Shown piece by piece: positions 45,762 through 54,855 of a stretch of 64,000 bases of DNA. A program made the position numbers and the translations under genes. The stretch is taken from contig NZ_CAAF010000027.1 in assembly GCF_000359125.1 (NCBI RefSeq), forward strand, positions 1-64,000. The letters are read 5' to 3'. Position 1 is the first letter of the stretch. Every line of letters starts with the position of its first letter. This stretch comes from Mesorhizobium sp. STM 4661 (lineage in GTDB: Bacteria; Pseudomonadota; Alphaproteobacteria; Rhizobiales; Rhizobiaceae). Under the pieces are notes generated by a model. The model ran no database searches, was not told the origin of the DNA, and saw nothing but the letters and a program-made list of their open reading frames with translations.

Positions 45762-46040
45762 ACGGCTCCAGCTACGCGCTTACGCATCTTCCTTCTCGAA
45801 TCGGTACCGCACAAGGAATCACAGCCTATTCTAACCCCGTGACCCCAAATCCGCTAACCGACTCTCCCGACTCACAAAGTCCTCGGACGGACACTAAGGT
45901 ACGCAAACCATTACTAAAGGCTCTGGTATGCACTGCTGGAAATGGGTACCGATTGAAACGGCAATTCCGTCAGCGACATGGGTACACTGCAAAAGCAGCT
46001 ATCTGCGGGTAATTTGGTCGATGCGCATAAAAGGGTGAAG

Positions 46041-46820
46041 ATGAGCAAGAGGGTAATCAGATCTACAAAGGCAGGGGTACCGATCGTAAGAGCGGTAGAG
46101 AGAGCGATCGCACTCTTGAGAGCCTTCTCGTCAGAGCGCCCGCGGCAGACACTAACCGAATTGGCATTGTCTACTTCGCTCGACAAAAACACTACACGGC
46201 GACTCCTCCACACTCTAGAAGCTGGCGGCCTAGTAGAACATAGTGAGGGCCATTATGCGCTCAGCTTCGGGCTTCATGAACTCCTTTCTGCTGTCACTGT
46301 AGGCGGAGACCTGCGCGACATCGCTTTGCCCACAATGCATCGAGTAGCGGCTGAAACGTCGGCGACAACCTTCCTCTGGGTCTATCAAGACGGCTTCGCC
46401 GTCTGTGTCGAACGTGTTCGACCTCCACAGCCAACGGTCGAGGTTACATGGTCTCCAATCGGCAGTCGCAACACCTTGAACAGTGGCGGCGGACCTTTGA
46501 CGATACTCGGATATCTCCCTCCGGAAAAACTCGCCGTTGCTTTGGAACATCCGCTGATATCCCGCACACCGTTCAGCATCACCAACCCTGGCGAATTGCA
46601 GAGGCGGGCAGCCAAAATCGCGAAAGACGGTTACGTCATCGCAGAAAACGACTTTGTCGTTGGTTTGTCTGGAGTAGGAGTGCCCATCTTGCATCCAAAC
46701 GGAGATCTTATTGCTGCCTTGAGCATTTCAAGTTTGTGTGACCACGTGAAAAGCATTGTTGAGGCGGACGGAGTGAAAAAACTGAAAATGTACGCACACG
46801 CGATTGCCCGCCGTCTATAG
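46041..46820 (+). CDS. IclR-family transcriptional regulator
   Basis: 259-residue IclR protein: an N-terminal winged helix (IVRAVERAIALLRAFSSERPRQTLTELALSTSLDKNTTRRLLHTLEAGGLV) and a C-terminal effector domain (LRDIALPTMHRVAAETSATTFLWV, GVPILHPNGDLIAALSIS). The ATG at 46041 has AAAGGGTGA upstream and fits the family; an ATG at 45978 would add 21 residues. IclR regulators usually control nearby catabolic operons; the intact M20-aminotransferase-BKACE-thioesterase run and the broken aminotransferase and aldehyde dehydrogenase genes downstream are the likely targets. Confidence 0.88.
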   Translation: MSKRVIRSTKAGVPIVRAVERAIALLRAFSSERPRQTLTELALSTSLDKNTTRRLLHTLEAGGLVEHSEGHYALSFGLHELLSAVTVGGDLRDIALPTMHRVAAETSATTFLWVYQDGFAVCVERVRPPQPTVEVTWSPIGSRNTLNSGGGPLTILGYLPPEKLAVALEHPLISRTPFSITNPGELQRRAAKIAKDGYVIAENDFVVGLSGVGVPILHPNGDLIAALSISSLCDHVKSIVEADGVKKLKMYAHAIARRL

Positions 46821-46924
46821 AGACCGCGGAGTGATGGCGGCGACTGTCAATGATCTTGGACTATGTATTTTCGCGTAACGGAGGGGCTGACCCTCTTCAT
46901 CAGCGTCGCGACGTGCAACCGTCG

Positions 46925-46987
46925 GCTTCAAGCTTCAAGCTTGAAGCTTCAAGCTTCAAGCTTCAAGCTTCAAGCTTCAAGCTTCAA
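46925..46987. repeat. Nine tandem copies of the heptamer GCTTCAA
   Basis: Nine head-to-tail 7-bp units (63 bp); eight are GCTTCAA and the third is GCTTGAA. Every junction makes an AAGCTT hexamer. It lies about 100 bp after the IclR gene. Slippage-prone microsatellite; no function visible. Confidence 0.95.
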
Positions 46988-47222
46988 GCCCTTCCGCCTT
47001 CAAAAGCCCTTGCAACTTCCGGCTTCCGGCAAACGGTCGTCGAGATGCCGAAATCTTTAGTGGTGATCACCCACCTGCGATCTTTGCGAAACTGTCCTAA
47101 CCCGTTTCACCAACGCAACCGGTGCGAAACTGCCTATAGCTTCTACCGCACAGCCAACATCCAACCCTAGAGATCTCGCAAGCTCGCGCTTCGACATCTG
47201 TAAGCTTTGAGGGCTTCGACAC

Positions 47223-47350
47223 ATGACGATTTCAGAGCTTACGCTTAAATCCAGCGATCATGAGCCCGCGCGCACGTTCGAGGTGTTCACGGGCTCCGAT
47301 CGGCGGCGCGAATGGCTGCCGGAGGAGAAGGGTAAGACCGTATGTCCGCC
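47223..47350 (+). mobile_element. IS66 tnpA fragment
   Basis: MTISELTLKSSDHEP, then FTGSDRRREWLPEEKGKTV resembles the IS66 TnpA start, after which the frame is lost. 47350-47830 shows no recognisable gene. Confidence 0.55.
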
Positions 47351-47829
47351 TCTGTCGGTGAGGTGGCTCGCCCTACACTGCGCGTCCGAGGGTTGCTTCT
47401 CTATTCGGCGTGTTGAAGTCAAGCGCCTTTTCGAGCCTTCCGCTTCGTCGGCGTTGCGCATCTTTCGCGGGGTCTTGCTTCTCTCCGGGATCGGCGCTTG
47501 GGCCCTACCTAAATGGGGAATTCAGGAGAATGAGGTGGAACAATCTCGGACGCGTCCTGATCGTTGTGATGCGACCGGTACTGCAACCCTCGCGAACTCA
47601 CCTCATTCATCGTCCCGCGAAGGACGCCCCTTTTCCACCGGCAGGTGGAATCTTATGGGGTGATCCTTGTCACGCTCGCTCTGCGATCATGTTTCTTCTC
47701 CTCGTCCCGACCTTCTTTGCGCTGGCCGCCCGCGCGCAGGTGGGTCGTCAAGGGCCACGGCCATCGCGCAGCGACTTGCCCTTGACGGGCCCATGCGCAC
47801 GGCGGCAGGCTGCAATGGTCGGGCGCACG

Positions 47830-47935
47830 ATTAGGCGGCCTTCGGTATGATGTCTTGTCGTGTCCAGCGGAACTCTGTGCCGTCGCGCCACATGCGATGC
47901 ATGATTACCGCCAGCCGACGGGCCAATGTGGGTCG
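47830..47935 (-). mobile_element. IS110-family transposase C-terminal fragment
   Basis: Minus-strand RPTLARRLAVIMHRMWRDGTEFRW is the last conserved stretch of IS110/IS1111 transposases. Only the tail survives. Confidence 0.65.
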
Positions 47936-48147
47936 CTACTCCTTCATTGCAATGCATTTTCACCATCTACTCCTTGCCGGTCTCCCGGCGCACCTTGTTC
48001 CGACCCCGATGCGCAACGCCCCAAGATTGTAAAGGAAATGTTGCCGATGTTGTAAGGAAAATAACGCCGCAAAACCCATGGGGCTTCGCTAAATGTGCCA
48101 TATTAGCAGAAATTATATGCGATTAGATACTCGCTTGGGGCGCAAAC

Positions 48148-48967
48148 TCGGGTGAGACCGAGCGCGAATTCTTCGCCCGCCGTGCTGCCGAACTCGATCA
48201 GCTCATCGAGCGTCTGGGGCCCGACAATGTCGGCGCCTTCATCGGAGAACCGGTGCTCGGCACAGGCGGCATCACGCCGCCGCCGGAAGGGTATTGGGAG
48301 GCAATCCAGGCGATGCTTAAGAAGCACGACGTCTTGCTGATTGCTGACGAAGTGATCACCGGCTTCGGTCGCACGGGCTCAATGTTCGGCTCTAGCATTA
48401 TGGCATCGAACCTGACTTGATCACAGTCGCCAAGGGCTTGACCTCCGCCTACTTCCCGCTTTCGGCTTCGATTGTCGGTGAGAAGGTCTACAAAGTACTG
48501 GAGGATGCGGCCGACAAAGTCGGTGCGTTCTCGCACGGCTATACCTATTCCGGCTACCCGATCGGTGCCGCCGCGGCCAACGCGGTCTCGATATTGTCGA
48601 GAAAGAAGACTTCCCTAGTAATGCTCGTGACGTCGGCGCGTTTTTCCGAGCGCAGCTGAAGGAGAAGTTCGCACAGCTGCCGATCGTCGGTGAAGTGCGT
48701 GGCGTAGGTCTGATGGGAGCCATCGAGTTCGTCGGCGATCGTGACAACAAGAAGCGTTTCGATCCTTCGCTCAAGGTCGGTGCGCGTATCTCCAAGGCGG
48801 CTCGTGATCGTGGACTGATCGCTCGCGCTATGCCGCACGGCGACATTCTGGGGTTTGCCCCGGCACTCGTAACAACCAAGTCTGAAGTCGAAGAGATCGT
48901 TGCAATCGCCGAAAGCGCCGTGCGCTCCATCATGGATGAACTCGTTCGTGATGGTCAGAAAATCTGA
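48148..48967 (+). pseudogene. Class III aminotransferase remnant
   Basis: The C-terminal two thirds of a PLP aminotransferase, in three frames: VGAFIGEPVLGTGGITPPPEGYWEAIQ with LLIADEVITGFGRTG; then after a break near 48400 ITVAKGLTSAYFPLSASIVG (PLP lysine in AKG) and FSHGYTYSGYP; then VRGVGLMGAIEFVGDRDNKKRF to the end. The N-terminus is missing. Related to omega-amino-acid and GABA-type aminotransferases; dead as it stands. Confidence 0.85.
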
Positions 48968-49122
48968 AGATGACGGCCGGAGAGGTTCGGCCGCCTGGCA
49001 AACGTTCAGGTAGTAATCGACCACCGCATCGAAGAGGCTGGGCGTGGGTCCTAGCACCTGACCAACAGACTTAACAGCAGCGATGGTGGCGCATCATTGA
49101 GGAGGAAGCTCGCCTATGAGCG

Positions 49123-50508
49123 GTGCATCACAACCGGCTTGGCGCGCCCATATCTGTGTACAGCCCCTACGACGGGGCTCTGGTGGGATCGGTCGACGCG
49201 ACGCATGCAAGCGAAATCGGCGAACTTCTCGCGCTGGCCCGGCGCGGGGCCGAGCTTTCGCATAATCTGCCAAGGCACCGGCGCGCGAGTATTCTTGAAT
49301 GCGCCGCACAAATAGTTGAGCGCCGTCGCGATGCTTTCGCCGAAACCATCGTTTGCGAAGCTGGAAAAACCATTGTTCAAGCGCGGAAGGAAGTCCTGCG
49401 TTGCGTCAATACGCTGAAGCTCTCGGCTGAAGAAGCAAAAGCGCAATGCCGGCGAGATCGCGCCCTTCGATGCCTATGCTGGATCTGAGCGCAGCGTCAG
49501 GGTTGGTTCACGCGTGAACCGCTCGGGATCATCACCCGCCATTACCCCGTACAACGATCCGCTGAACCTTGTGGCTCATAAGCTCGGTCCCGCAATCGCC
49601 GGCGGCAATGCCGTTCTGCTGAAGCCATCGGAGCTGACGCCGCTTTCAGCCATCAACTCCGTCGAAGCCTTTCGCGAGGCCGATTTGGCGGAGGAGGTAA
49701 TCACTGTCGCGGTGGGCGGTGCCGATCTCGGCAAGGCCCTGGTCGCCGCACGCGAGGTTCGCATGGTGTCGTTCACCGGCGGATTTGCAACCGGGGAGGC
49801 AATCAGTCGCTCGGCAGGGCTCAAGAAACTGGCGATGGAACTCGGCGGCAATGCGCCTGTCATCGTCATGAATGATTGCGACTTCGCCAAAGCGGTCGAA
49901 GGCTCGGTCTCCGGCGCGTTCTGGGCGGCTGGACAAAACTGCATCGGCGCCCAGCGCATTTTGGTGCAGGCGGCACTCTATGAGCGATACCGCGAGGCCT
50001 TTGTCGCGGTAAGTTGAAGGCAGGCGATCCGTTATGCAGGATACCGTTGGCCCGATGATCTCCAGAGAAGCGGCGGAACGCGCCGAAACGGCAGTCAATG
50101 ACGCCATTGACGCGGGTGCGAAATTGTTGAGCGGACACCGCCGCGAGGGCTCCCTCTACCATCCGACTGTGCTGGATGGCACGCCTCAGACCTGCCGGCT
50201 ATGGGAGAGGAGGTGTTCGCGCCCGTCGTTATGCTTGCTCCCTTTGCCACGCTCGATGAAGCCATCGAGATGTCCAATGTTCCGGAATACAGCCTGCATG
50301 CTGGTATCTTCACCAACAATCTCTCTGTCGCACTGGAGGCGGCAAAAAGGATGGAGGCCGGCGGCGTAATGATCAACGACTCGTCAGACTATCGCTTCGA
50401 TGCCATGCCATTCGGGGGCTCAAATACGGAAGCATGGGAAGGGAGGGCGTCCGGTTCGCTTACGAAGAGACGACCCAACCCAAGGTGATCTGCATCAATC
50501 GCGGGTGA
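49123..50508 (+). pseudogene. Aldehyde dehydrogenase, frameshifted
   Basis: A nearly full-length NAD(P)-aldehyde dehydrogenase in pieces: [48 protein letters not shown]; the glutamate segment [14 protein letters not shown]; the catalytic cysteine in [26 protein letters not shown]; then [14 protein letters not shown] and the end [12 protein letters not shown]. Indels near 49450, 50010, 50195 and 50420 break the frame. Semialdehyde-dehydrogenase-like use after an aminotransferase is plausible. Confidence 0.88.
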
Positions 50509-50627
50509 GTCTGAATTTTCGACCTGTGCTGCGCTCGTCTCGAATGACATTGCCACAAGCAAAACTCTAGTGGCCGGTCCAAAGTAATAATCGACAGCTG
50601 CGAAAAGATAATCTAGTCGAGGAAACA

Positions 50628-51302
50628 ATGACTATCGACAATCGCATTGAACATGATTCTTTGGGTCCAGTGAGCGTGCCGGTGATCGGTACTATGGCGC
50701 TCAAACCGCCAGAGCGTCGAGAATTTCCCAATCTCGGGCATCGCGATTAAATGCATGCCATTCGTCATTCAGGCTTTGGCCCACGTAAAGATAGCAGCCG
50801 CACAGGCAAATTGCGAGGAAGGCTATCTTTCGACCAAAAAACGGGGCGCCATTGTGGAAGCTTGCAAGGAGGTTCTGGCCGGGAAACACGACGAGGAATT
50901 CCTCGTCGATGTATTCCAGGGGGGGCGGGCACTTCCACCAACATGAACATGAACGAAGTGCTCGCAAACCGGGCGAGCGAATTGATGGGCGGCGTGCGGG
51001 TGAAAAGCGTCTCGTCCATCCAAACGACGACGTCAATAGGTCCCAGTCGACTAACGATGCCTACACCACCGCTGTTCGCCTAATCAATTATTCCGGCAAG
51101 TCGCCAGTTGCGCGACTCGCTCGTTGTTGTTGCCGCAGCCCTCAATAGCAAAGCGGAAGAATTCGCCGTTATCCGCAAGCTCGGTCGAACACAACTGCAG
51201 CACGCTGTTCCCATGACGCAGGGCGAAGAATTTGCGGCATTTGCAACGACAATTCTGGAAGATTGCGATCGTCTTAAGAGATATTCAACAAGGAAAACGT
51301 AG
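50628..51302 (+). pseudogene. Aspartate ammonia-lyase / fumarase-family remnant
   Basis: The ATG at 50628 starts TIDNRIEHDSLGPVSVPV, the aspartase start. Later pieces in other frames are IQALAHVKIAAAQANCE, QGGAGTSTNMNMNEVLANRA, HPNDDVNRSQSTNDAYTTAVRL and LGRTQLQHAVPMTQGEEF. The signature GSSxMPxKxN part is missing, so about half the gene has been lost. It sits directly before the intact M20 operon. Confidence 0.88.
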
Positions 51303-51339
51303 TATCATCTGTTGACACGAGTATCAAATTTGCACTACG

Positions 51340-52491
51340 ATGTCAGTCGACGCTGAGGAGAACATCGTGGACGACATCATCGAGCAGGAACTGTTGGAGG
51401 GGATAATCGCTTGGACGCAAATTCGCAGTCACACTTTTGACGTGGCGGGTGTGAACCAAATCATCACCAAGGCGTCTGATGATTGCGAACGGATTGGTAT
51501 GTCGGTTGAGCGTTTTAGTGAGCTCAATTTTGGCGATATGCTTAAGGCCCGCATGCCTGACGGATCCGGTTGTACCGAGGGCGGAATCCTTGTTCTTGGT
51601 CATGTCGACACTGTCCACTGCCCTGAATCAATTGGCTGTGACGTGCCTATAGTCGTTGAGGCCGAGCGAGTTTACGGACCTGGGATTTACGATATGAAGG
51701 GGGGCATGCGGGCGGCTCTCTATGGATTTAAGGTAGCCTCGCGGCGAGGTCGTCCTCATCTTCCGGTGACCTTCATGTTTATCCCAGACGAAGAGATCGG
51801 CAGCCCCACCACACGGGAGCTCATAGAGGCTGAGGCGCGTAAACAGAAATACGTTCTCGTGCCTGAGCCGACCCACGGCCGGAAGCTGGTGTCAGGACGA
51901 CATGCTTTTTTGCGCTATACTCTGACTACTCGTGGTAGCCCCGCTCACGCGGGCGTTAATAATCGTGATGGGAAAAGCGCGGTTCGCGCGATGGCCGAGT
52001 TGATCCAGGAGGTGGAGGGGTTCAGCGACTACGAGCGCGGCGAAACTTACAGTGTCGGTGTGGTTCATGGAGGACTCTTCGTGAATGTTGTTCCGACTAG
52101 TTGCGTTGCGCAGGTATTGGCCGTCGCCCCAACTCACGAAAGTTTCCTTCGCATTCAGCGCAAGATGGCCGCACTCGCTGGCGAAGGTGAGGGCGGGGTG
52201 GTAGTTGAAGTGGCCCCTGGCCCAGTCCGTCCGCTCTTCGAGGCGAGTGAGGGTACGTTGTTTCTATTCGATCAGGCGGCTCAAATAGCCGCAGAAATCG
52301 GGATAAACCTGCAGCACGCTCAGTTTGGTGGTGGCAGTGATGGCAATTTCACTGGCGCGCTAGGCATTCCGACCCTTGATGGTTTGGGGGTCGATGGAGC
52401 AGCGCTCCACACCGCCGGCGAGTATATGTTGAGAACAACGATGGTGCAGCGCTGTCATATTCTCTCGCGCTTGATTGCAACGCTCCAGTGA
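51340..52491 (+). CDS. M20-family metallohydrolase (ArgE/DapE/CPG2-like)
   Basis: 383-residue di-zinc hydrolase of N-acyl or peptide bonds. Metal-site motifs: GHVDTVH, YGPGIYDMKGG (bridging Asp), PDEEIGS (catalytic and metal Glu), VPEPTH, and the final histidine in ALHTAGE. The dimerisation domain begins LRYTLTTRGSPAHAG. No signal peptide, so it is cytoplasmic. It is the first gene of an operon-like run with a class III aminotransferase, BKACE and thioesterase. It could remove an acyl group from an acylated amino acid intermediate such as 4-acetamidobutyrate (inference). Confidence 0.88.
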   Translation: MSVDAEENIVDDIIEQELLEGIIAWTQIRSHTFDVAGVNQIITKASDDCERIGMSVERFSELNFGDMLKARMPDGSGCTEGGILVLGHVDTVHCPESIGCDVPIVVEAERVYGPGIYDMKGGMRAALYGFKVASRRGRPHLPVTFMFIPDEEIGSPTTRELIEAEARKQKYVLVPEPTHGRKLVSGRHAFLRYTLTTRGSPAHAGVNNRDGKSAVRAMAELIQEVEGFSDYERGETYSVGVVHGGLFVNVVPTSCVAQVLAVAPTHESFLRIQRKMAALAGEGEGGVVVEVAPGPVRPLFEASEGTLFLFDQAAQIAAEIGINLQHAQFGGGSDGNFTGALGIPTLDGLGVDGAALHTAGEYMLRTTMVQRCHILSRLIATLQ

Positions 52492-52493
52492 GG

Positions 52494-52580
52494 GCGCTGG
52501 GATTGGAGGTGCTGGATCCGGACATTGAGCAATACGTGCTTGAGGCCGGTTGCCTGAGAATGCCGATGAGAAGGGACTGA
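52494..52580 (+). pseudogene. C-terminal relic of an amidinotransferase/DDAH-family gene
   Basis: A 29-codon stretch just after the M20 stop reads ALGLEVLDPDIEQYVLEAG then CLRMPMRRD and a stop. It matches the C-terminus of the intact enzyme at 38929-39819 (GLRVLEPDLQQFVLEGG, CLTMPLRR) with about 17 identities, lacking only the three or so residues before the catalytic cysteine. The rest of the gene is gone, replaced by the M20 gene. Confidence 0.72.
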
Positions 52581-52583
52581 CCG

Positions 52584-53930
52584 GTGACATCTGCCTTGGA
52601 TACGACGACATCGACGACGATCGCAGCAGCGTGGCTGCCGAAGGTGGCCTGGGGCACAGGGGGTCACGTTACAGATACATCCGGCAAGACCTATATCGAC
52701 GGCTCCGGCGGACCGGCGGTGTACAGCCTCGGCTACAGCAACATCGAGGTCGTGGACGCCATCCACGATCAGATGAAGCGTGTCATGCATGGCTACCGGT
52801 ATACCTTTACCAGCGACCCCATGGAAGAGCTTACGGCGCTGATCAGTGAAGCCTGCGGCGCGGATCTTGACTCGATGGTCTTCGTGTCTGGAGGGTCGGA
52901 AGCGGTCGAATCCTGTTTGAAATTGGCATTGCAATATCACGCAGCGCGCGGCGAGAGGTCCCGTAACAAATTTATCTCCCGCCATCGGTCCTGGCACGGC
53001 AACTCGCTTGGCGCGCTCGCAGTGTCTGGCTTTGCAGAACGTAGGGCCCCTTACGAACATGCGTTACCAGCCATGTCGTTTCTATCGCCCGTCAATGCCT
53101 ATCGCCCGCCGACCGGTGTTTCCCCCGACATGGTCGCGGACATCTGCGCTCTGGAGCTAGCCACCGAGATCGAACGGCTGGGAGCCGAACACGTTGCTGC
53201 CTTCATCTTCGAGCCGGTCGTCGGCGCTGCCGGCGGCGTCGTTCCAGCGCCTCCGGGTTATGCCGCACGCATCCGGGAAATATGTGATCGCTACGGCGTT
53301 TTGATGATTGCCGACGAGGTGATGTGTGGAAGCGGGAGGTGCGGCACCTTTCGCGCGCTTGAACATGATCAGGTCGTCCCCGACATCATGCCGATATCCA
53401 AGAGTCTGGGTGGTGGATACATACCGCTTGGCGCTGCGGTTTATGGCCACAAGGTGAGAGATGCCATAACAGCAGCATATGGTGGACCGATGACCGGTCA
53501 TACGTTTACTGGCCATACGGCTGCCTGTGCGGCCGGCGTTGCAGTGCAGAAGATAATCAAGCGCGACCGTCTCTTGGAGCGCGTCAGGTCAACGAGTCCG
53601 CGGTTTTTTCAGCTTGTGCGGGACGCCCTGGACGGCGTGGAAGCAGTCGGAGATATCCGTGGCAGAGGCTATTTCCTCGGTGTGGAGCTTGTGGCGGACA
53701 GAGCAACCAAGGTGCCCTTTCCTGCCGAGAAGAAGCAGTTCTTGAAGGTTCGCGAGCGCGCCTTCCAGAATGGATTGATCTGCTACCCCTCGGGCGGAAA
53801 CGTAGGCGGTTTCTCTGGCGATACCATCATCCTCGCACCTCGCTACAATTCGCCGGACAGTGAACTTGAAGAGATCGCTGACAAGCTTGGTATGTCTGTT
53901 CGCCAAGCCCTTTCAGACGGGAGGCCTTGA
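52584..53930 (+). CDS. Class III PLP aminotransferase
   Basis: 448-residue omega-amino-acid-type aminotransferase. Seen: GSGGPAVYSLGYSNIEV near the start, VFVSGGSEAVESCLKLALQYH (phosphate loop), HRSWHGNSLGALA, ADEVMCGSGRCG (PLP Asp) and the lysine in MPISKSLGGGY. Starts at GTG 52584, four bases after the amidinotransferase relic; the BKACE gene follows one base after its stop. Members act on beta- or omega-amino acids with pyruvate or 2-oxoglutarate, so converting a beta-amino acid to a beta-keto acid, the BKACE substrate, fits the context well. Confidence 0.9.
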   Translation: MTSALDTTTSTTIAAAWLPKVAWGTGGHVTDTSGKTYIDGSGGPAVYSLGYSNIEVVDAIHDQMKRVMHGYRYTFTSDPMEELTALISEACGADLDSMVFVSGGSEAVESCLKLALQYHAARGERSRNKFISRHRSWHGNSLGALAVSGFAERRAPYEHALPAMSFLSPVNAYRPPTGVSPDMVADICALELATEIERLGAEHVAAFIFEPVVGAAGGVVPAPPGYAARIREICDRYGVLMIADEVMCGSGRCGTFRALEHDQVVPDIMPISKSLGGGYIPLGAAVYGHKVRDAITAAYGGPMTGHTFTGHTAACAAGVAVQKIIKRDRLLERVRSTSPRFFQLVRDALDGVEAVGDIRGRGYFLGVELVADRATKVPFPAEKKQFLKVRERAFQNGLICYPSGGNVGGFSGDTIILAPRYNSPDSELEEIADKLGMSVRQALSDGRP

Positions 53931-53931
53931 G

Positions 53932-54855
53932 ATGAAGCAAACTCGCTCAACCATCATCACATGCGCGCTCACTGGATCGATTCACACGCCATCTATGTCA
54001 CCCTATCTCCCAGTGTCGGAGGAGGAGATTGTCAAGCAGGCAGTCGGTGCGGCCGAGGCCGGCGCGGCAGTCCTCCACCTTCACGTTCGCGACCCGGATA
54101 CGGGCAAACCTTCACCGGATCCCGAGCTGTTTTTGCGGGTTGTGAAGAAGATAGAAGCCCAAACTGACGCGGTGCTCAGTATCACGACGGGCGGAAGCGC
54201 TAACATGTCAGTCGATGAACGGCTAGAGGCACCGGCTTTGATCGGGCCCGAATTGTGCTCACTTAACCTCGGAACGATGAACTTTGCTCTTCACTCCATG
54301 GCGGAGAAGCCGCGGGAATGGAAGCACGATTGGGAAAAGCCGTTTCTGACGTCCACCAAGGACGGCTTCTTCAAGAACACTTTCACCGACATGGAGCGGA
54401 TCATCAAGGATCTCGATGCTCGCTTCGGCACGCGATTTGAGTTCGAGGCCTATGATGTGGGCCATCTATATAGTCTTGCGCACTTGCTCGACCGCGGTAT
54501 CGTTACCTCTAAGCCTTTCATCCAGTTTGTGATGGGTATTCTAGGCGGGATCGGCGCCGACGCCGACAGCTTGATGCTGATGAAGGATACGGCGACCCGC
54601 CTCTTCGGCAACGATATCGAATGGTCAGCCCTGCCCGGCGGTCGGGCTCAGATGCCTCTTTGTACCATGGCGGCAGTTATGGGAGGCAACATTCGCGTCG
54701 GGCTTGAGGACAACCTTTGGCTTGGTCCCGGCGAACTTGCGCAGACGAACGCCCAACAGGTCCGAAAGATTGCAAGTATCTTGGCTGAATTGCACCAGCC
54801 GATAGCATCTGCTGCTGAGGCCCGGCAGCGTCTGGGACTAAGGGGCGGATCGTGA
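53932..54855 (+). CDS. BKACE: beta-keto-acid cleavage enzyme (Kce family)
   Basis: 307-residue zinc enzyme of the 3-keto-5-aminohexanoate cleavage family (DUF849), which splits a beta-keto acid with acetyl-CoA into acetoacetate and a new CoA ester. Seen: the start IITCALTGSIHTPSMSPYLPVS, zinc ligands in VLHLHVRDPDTG, ITTGGSANMSVDERL, FEAYDVGHL, and VGLEDNLWLGPGE near the end. GGGAGG precedes ATG 53932. Tightly packed between the aminotransferase (1-bp gap) and thioesterase (4-bp overlap). The substrate side chain cannot be read from the sequence. Confidence 0.93.
   Translation: MKQTRSTIITCALTGSIHTPSMSPYLPVSEEEIVKQAVGAAEAGAAVLHLHVRDPDTGKPSPDPELFLRVVKKIEAQTDAVLSITTGGSANMSVDERLEAPALIGPELCSLNLGTMNFALHSMAEKPREWKHDWEKPFLTSTKDGFFKNTFTDMERIIKDLDARFGTRFEFEAYDVGHLYSLAHLLDRGIVTSKPFIQFVMGILGGIGADADSLMLMKDTATRLFGNDIEWSALPGGRAQMPLCTMAAVMGGNIRVGLEDNLWLGPGELAQTNAQQVRKIASILAELHQPIASAAEARQRLGLRGGS

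Larger units (their letters stand above)
41900..45783 (+). mobile_element. IS66-family element interrupted by a serine-recombinase element
   Basis: Inverted ends GTAAGCGCGTAG (41900-41911) and CTACGCGCTTAC (45772-45783) delimit 3884 bp. Inside, in the IS66 order, lie tnpA, tnpB and tnpC, but tnpB is split by about 1.37 kb of foreign DNA carrying a truncated serine recombinase. Without that insert the element would be about 2.5 kb, normal for IS66. tnpA and tnpC are frameshifted, so the copy is not autonomous. Confidence 0.8.

Noticed and set aside
46925..46987. CRISPR-like array
   Set aside because: Units are 7 bp with no spacers; a simple tandem repeat.
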